Shown: positions 61,758 to 64,000 of the stretch, one piece after another | Layout of the letters: each line of letters begins with the position of its first letter | Position numbering within the stretch: position 1 is the first letter of the stretch | Assembly (NCBI RefSeq): GCF_025263485.1 | Contig: NZ_CP079863.1 | Span: 248,001-312,000 of the forward strand | Reading direction: 5' to 3' | Source of the DNA: Mycobacterium sp. SMC-2 | GTDB lineage: Bacteria > Actinomycetota > Actinomycetes > Mycobacteriales > Mycobacteriaceae | Length of the DNA: 64,000 bases | Made by a program: the position numbers and the translations under genes | Notes under the pieces: generated by a model | Told to the model about the DNA's origin: nothing | The model's database searches: none | The model's input: the letters and a program-made list of their open reading frames with translations, nothing else

Positions 61758-62104
61758 ATGGCGCTGGTAAGGCGGGGCGGCCCTCCCGTCGAACTGGCGG
61801 TGGGACATCGCCACGACGATCCTGGCCATCGTCACGGCGGTGGCCACGGTGACCTGTGGTCTGTTGTGGTCGGACAATCCGCGCCCGGTCCCCCCGGTCG
61901 TTGGCGACCGTGCCGTTCACCCACGCGGAACACCTGCGGCTCATGCAGAACCAGCCGGCGGGGCCCTACCGCGCCGTCTGCGCCCGCCCCGGCCGCGGCG
62001 ACACGTCCGCCCACGTGATCCGCGAGCCCGGCAATGGCGAACCGGACTGGGCGACCGTCACCCGGCCTTGGGCCGTGTGTGACCGCGAATGGGCGCGGGC
62101 CTGA
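61758..62104 (+). pseudogene. possible decayed small membrane-protein gene
   Basis: Protein-like sequence runs in three different frames: MALVRRGGPPVE from 61758, then a clear membrane segment (RWDIATTILAIVTAVATV, about 61798-61860) in another frame without a start codon, then a hydrophilic stretch PFTHAEHLRLMQNQPAGPYR and on to 62104 in a third. Joined, these would give an ordinary single-span protein, so two frameshifts in a decayed gene are the simplest reading. It might also be chance. The remaining sequence from 61680 to 61757 and from 62105 to 62261 holds nothing I can support. Confidence 0.35.
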
Positions 62105-62261
62105 ATCGATTTCGCGCCTGCGCGCGGCGCTACAACGACGATGGGACCCGCTGGTCGACTGCGCCGATGTGGACGGCGAATTCGCGTACCCGCGTCGATC
62201 CGGTAGCCCCCCGAGCGAAAACGGTTGCGCGGCAACGCGGTCGGTCAATGGGCGGGGGACG

Positions 62262-62564
62262 TTACGCGCAGTCGGCGCAGATCGACAGCCCCGCGCTGGA
62301 CGTGCGCAGCCGACTGCGGTGCTGCACCAAAAAACAGCTCGAGCAAGTGAACTCGTCGGACCGCTGCGGAATAACCGTCACCGACAGCTCTTCGTCGGAC
62401 AGGTCGGCGCCGGGCAGCTCGAAGAAGTGCACATCGTTGGGATCCTCGTCGACCACCGCGGTGGCGGGTCCCTGCAAGGTGGGCGCTAGCTCGCCTATCG
62501 CGGACTTGTCCTGGGTTTCCATGTCGGACACCCGGCGTGCGTCATAGTCGCTTACGGTCGGCAT
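62262..62564 (-). CDS. DUF4193 zinc-ribbon-like protein
   Basis: A 100-residue protein closely resembling M. tuberculosis Rv2699c: ELPGADLSDEELSV, VIPQRSDEFTCSSCFLVQHRSRL and the end CADCA. Cys74, Cys77, Cys96 and Cys99 form two CxxC pairs likely to bind zinc. The ATG at 62564 follows GGAAAGGA. The Rv2699c copy is expected elsewhere in the genome, so this is probably an additional, diverged paralogue. The function is unknown. Confidence 0.85.
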   Translation of the reverse strand: MPTVSDYDARRVSDMETQDKSAIGELAPTLQGPATAVVDEDPNDVHFFELPGADLSDEELSVTVIPQRSDEFTCSSCFLVQHRSRLRTSSAGLSICADCA

Positions 62565-62640
62565 GGCAGTTCCTTTCCTGCTAATCACCGGGGTTGACGC
62601 ACTTTCCTGTACTCATCCCGTGGCGCAGGCAGTACCCCAT

Positions 62641-62931
62641 TCAGCCGCGAGCTACACCGACCGGTTCGAAAAAGTCGCGCCGCCGGACGCTGAGCCGCCT
62701 CAGGTGCCGGGTAACCGCGGGGTAATGCGCGAGGGTCAGCCCCAACCACGGCGCGACGACGGACACGACCAGCGCCACGATGGCCACCCCTTCGTGCCCC
62801 ACCAGCAGCTCGAACAGGCCCACCGCCAGGCTGACCGCCCAGACCACCACGGCCACGAGGCCGAGCAGGGCGACATCATGCTCATGCTCGACCGAATAGT
62901 TTGCTGCTCGCAACGAAACGGGCGCGACCAT
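62641..62931 (-). CDS. small two-span membrane protein
   Basis: A 96-residue protein with two hydrophobic segments (about 20-40 and 48-68), a short turn and a basic C-terminus (RHLRRLSVRRRDFFEPV). Not recognised. A SigF-like promoter box ends 10 bases before the ATG, so the mRNA may be leaderless or nearly so. It lies 76 bp from the DUF4193 gene on the same strand. Confidence 0.6.
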   Translation of the reverse strand: MVAPVSLRAANYSVEHEHDVALLGLVAVVVWAVSLAVGLFELLVGHEGVAIVALVVSVVAPWLGLTLAHYPAVTRHLRRLSVRRRDFFEPVGVARG

Positions 62932-62940
62932 GATCCGCTA

Positions 62941-62966
62941 TTACCCGGTCATCGCCGCGATCAAAC
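62941..62966 (-). promoter_or_regulatory. SigF-like promoter upstream of the two-span membrane protein
   Basis: On the minus strand, GTTT (62966-62963), a 16-base spacer and GGGTAA (62946-62941) fit the mycobacterial SigF pattern GTTT-N15/17-GGGTAT with one mismatch. The ATG at 62931 starts 9 bases after the -10 box. Confidence 0.5.
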
Positions 62967-63004
62967 GTCTCGGCGGCCGGGCCGGTGTCCGTTACTCACA
63001 GTGC

Positions 63005-63316
63005 TCAACTGGTCGGCGGCGGGGCGGGCTCGTCGGAATTCGCGGCGTGCCAGGCCAGTTCGGCGTCGCGCACCCTGCGGTGCATGCGCACCAACCACAC
63101 CGCGCTCGCCGCACCCAGGGCGGCCGCCAGGATCACGGCCGTCAGACCCGCGGACAAGTGCCCGGTCGCCAGCGCGAACAAACCCACGATCAGGGCGGCC
63201 ACCGCGACGGCCGAGCCGGCCAGGCCGGGCGCGTTGGCGCCGTTCGTCACGGTTTCGCCGGCGTGCTGACGGGCGGTCCGTTGATGGTCTACCGGGTCAC
63301 GGTTGTGGGAATTCAA
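63005..63316 (-). CDS. small membrane protein, possibly UsfY-like
   Basis: A 103-residue protein. A hydrophilic start (NRDPVDHQRTARQHAGETV) precedes two hydrophobic segments (about 30-50 and 52-70), then a basic and acidic tail (RMHRRVRDAELAWHAANSDEP). The N-terminal DPVDHxRTxRxHAGE pattern recalls UsfY, a SigF-regulated small membrane protein; I recall this only partly, so the name is tentative. The TTG at 63316 has a strong ribosome binding site (GAGGAGC). A SigF-like promoter lies upstream. Confidence 0.6.
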   Translation of the reverse strand: MNSHNRDPVDHQRTARQHAGETVTNGANAPGLAGSAVAVAALIVGLFALATGHLSAGLTAVILAAALGAASAVWLVRMHRRVRDAELAWHAANSDEPAPPPTS

Positions 63317-63444
63317 CTTCGCTCCTCGTGAGAACGCCTGTGTACCAGATGGATTCGCATGATATGCGGTTCTCCGATAACGGCCGCCCGAGCCGAGCAC
63401 CGAGGCTAAGGAATCGCTACGGTTTCGCGGATCACGCATGGCGG

Positions 63445-63469
63445 TTACCCGCCGCCTGCAAACCCAAAC
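63445..63469 (-). promoter_or_regulatory. SigF-like promoter upstream of the UsfY-like gene
   Basis: Minus strand GTTT (63469-63466), 15-base spacer, GGGTAA (63450-63445). The gene starts 129 bases downstream at 63316. Confidence 0.45.
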
Positions 63470-63483
63470 GGCGACGAAGTCCG

Positions 63484-63509
63484 GTGTCAGCCGGCCCCGA
63501 TCCGGGTAT
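63484..63509 (+). promoter_or_regulatory. SigF-like promoter upstream of the HAD gene
   Basis: Plus strand GTGT (63484-63487, one mismatch to GTTT), 16-base spacer and a perfect GGGTAT (63504-63509). The ATG of the HAD gene follows at 63519, so the mRNA would be nearly leaderless. Confidence 0.4.
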
Positions 63510-63518
63510 GCCGCGCAG

Positions 63519-64000
63519 ATGAAACCCGCCGTTCTGTTCGACGTCGACGGAAGCCTGGTCGACTCCAACTATCTGCATGTCCACGCGTGGCGACGCGCCT
63601 TCGACGCCGAGGGCTTACCGGTGGCCGCCTGGCAGATCCACCGCTGCATCGGCATGGACGGCTCCACGCTGGTGCGCACGCTCTCCGATGACGCCCCGGA
63701 CGAGGTTCAGGAGCGGCTGAGCGACGGGCACAGCCGCTACTACCGGGAGAGCACCCACCTGCTCGCGCCGCTGCCCGGCGCCCGCGCACTGCTGCACCGC
63801 GTGGCCGACCTGGGCCTGCAGGTCGTGCTGGCCACCTCGGCGCCCGACGACGAACTCGAGATATTGCGCAAGGTCCTCGACTGCGACGACGTCATCTTCG
63901 GAACGACGTCCGCGCGCGACGTCGACACCGCCAAACCCGAACCGGGCATCGTGCAGATCGCGCTGGAGCGGGCCGGGGTTGAAGCCGGCCGTGCCGTGTT
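63519..64000 (+). CDS. HAD-superfamily phosphatase, phosphoglycolate phosphatase-like (3' truncated by window)
   Basis: The first 160 residues of an HAD hydrolase. FDVDGSLVDSN (Asp8, Asp10) is motif I, a cap domain of subfamily I follows, then VVLATSAP (motif II), and the AKPEPG lysine/motif III region near the window end. It is most like phosphoglycolate/beta-phosphoglucomutase-type phosphatases. The frame is open to the last base. The ATG at 63519 is the first in frame after a SigF-like promoter box. It is divergent from the UsfY-like gene. Confidence 0.8.
   Translation, partial: MKPAVLFDVDGSLVDSNYLHVHAWRRAFDAEGLPVAAWQIHRCIGMDGSTLVRTLSDDAPDEVQERLSDGHSRYYRESTHLLAPLPGARALLHRVADLGLQVVLATSAPDDELEILRKVLDCDDVIFGTTSARDVDTAKPEPGIVQIALERAGVEAGRAV

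Noticed and set aside
62563..63522. A 319-codon plus-strand frame across the right-end accessory genes
   Set aside because: The translation is basic low-complexity sequence opposite two small genes that have membrane segments, and no ribosome binding site precedes it.

Overview
The window is a high-GC, gene-dense chromosomal segment from a slow-growing Mycobacterium. Gene order follows the M. tuberculosis stretch from Rv3618 to Rv3684 almost one for one. The protein sequences differ enough, and there are enough insertions and losses, to point to another species, most likely one of the M. avium complex or a relative (inference). All names given by comparison with M. tuberculosis come from recalled protein sequences and gene order, not from a database search.

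Layout. 1-6570: the 3' end of a flavin monooxygenase and a Zn-type alcohol dehydrogenase, then an ESX-5-type secretion module on the minus strand (PE, PPE, esxW-like, esxV-like), a divergent small helix-turn-helix gene, and a second PE-PPE pair. 7198-12648: lipoprotein lpqG, hpt, tilS, a zinc metallopeptidase, a PBP4-type carboxypeptidase and ppa. 12716-19705: envelope and glycan genes, including the polyprenyl-phosphate sugar synthase ppgS with its small partner, and galE1. 19752-29388: tRNA-Thr, DNA polymerase III delta', a membrane adenylate cyclase, topA, cspA and an SftH-type helicase. 29593-35159: an Rv3651-type sensor and a tad/flp pilus operon headed by ssd. 35328-36848: two small RNAs flank an HAD phosphatase, the C-rich-loop 6C RNA on the minus strand and an MTS2823/Ms1-type RNA on the plus strand. 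36890-42696: a degenerate Fic-like protein and the dppDCBA importer. 43412-50470: acs, a secreted protease, ephE, marP, a Nudix enzyme and a thioredoxin-like protein. 50480-61544: nth, crp, an MBL hydrolase, RidA, the paired Get3-like ATPases, whiB4, ponA2, a phosphoesterase and cds1. 61606-64000: tRNA-Pro, then an accessory stretch absent from the recalled M. tuberculosis order, with a possible decayed gene, a DUF4193 protein, two small membrane proteins and the start of an HAD hydrolase. Three SigF-like promoter boxes lie in this stretch.

How the genes work together. Many neighbours overlap by 4 bases (ATGA, GTGA or TTGA), so long runs are probably translationally coupled: ssd-tadA-tadB-tadC, dppB-C-D, Rv3672c-marP, Rv3678c-Rv3677c and Rv3679-Rv3680. 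Three convergent pairs share interlocked stop codons (CTAA or CTAG). marP, ponA2, whiB4, crp and the Get3-like pair form the acid, redox and envelope stress block known from M. tuberculosis.

The least ordinary parts are: the doubled PE-PPE module with its local regulator and phased repeats; the AP/His-rich PE tail; the lysine-less ATPase Ssd; the tad pilin-like gene without an obvious start codon; the Fic-like protein lacking its catalytic residues; EphE with Ala at the nucleophile position; and the SigF-like island at the right end. I saw no insertion sequence, prophage or CRISPR array.
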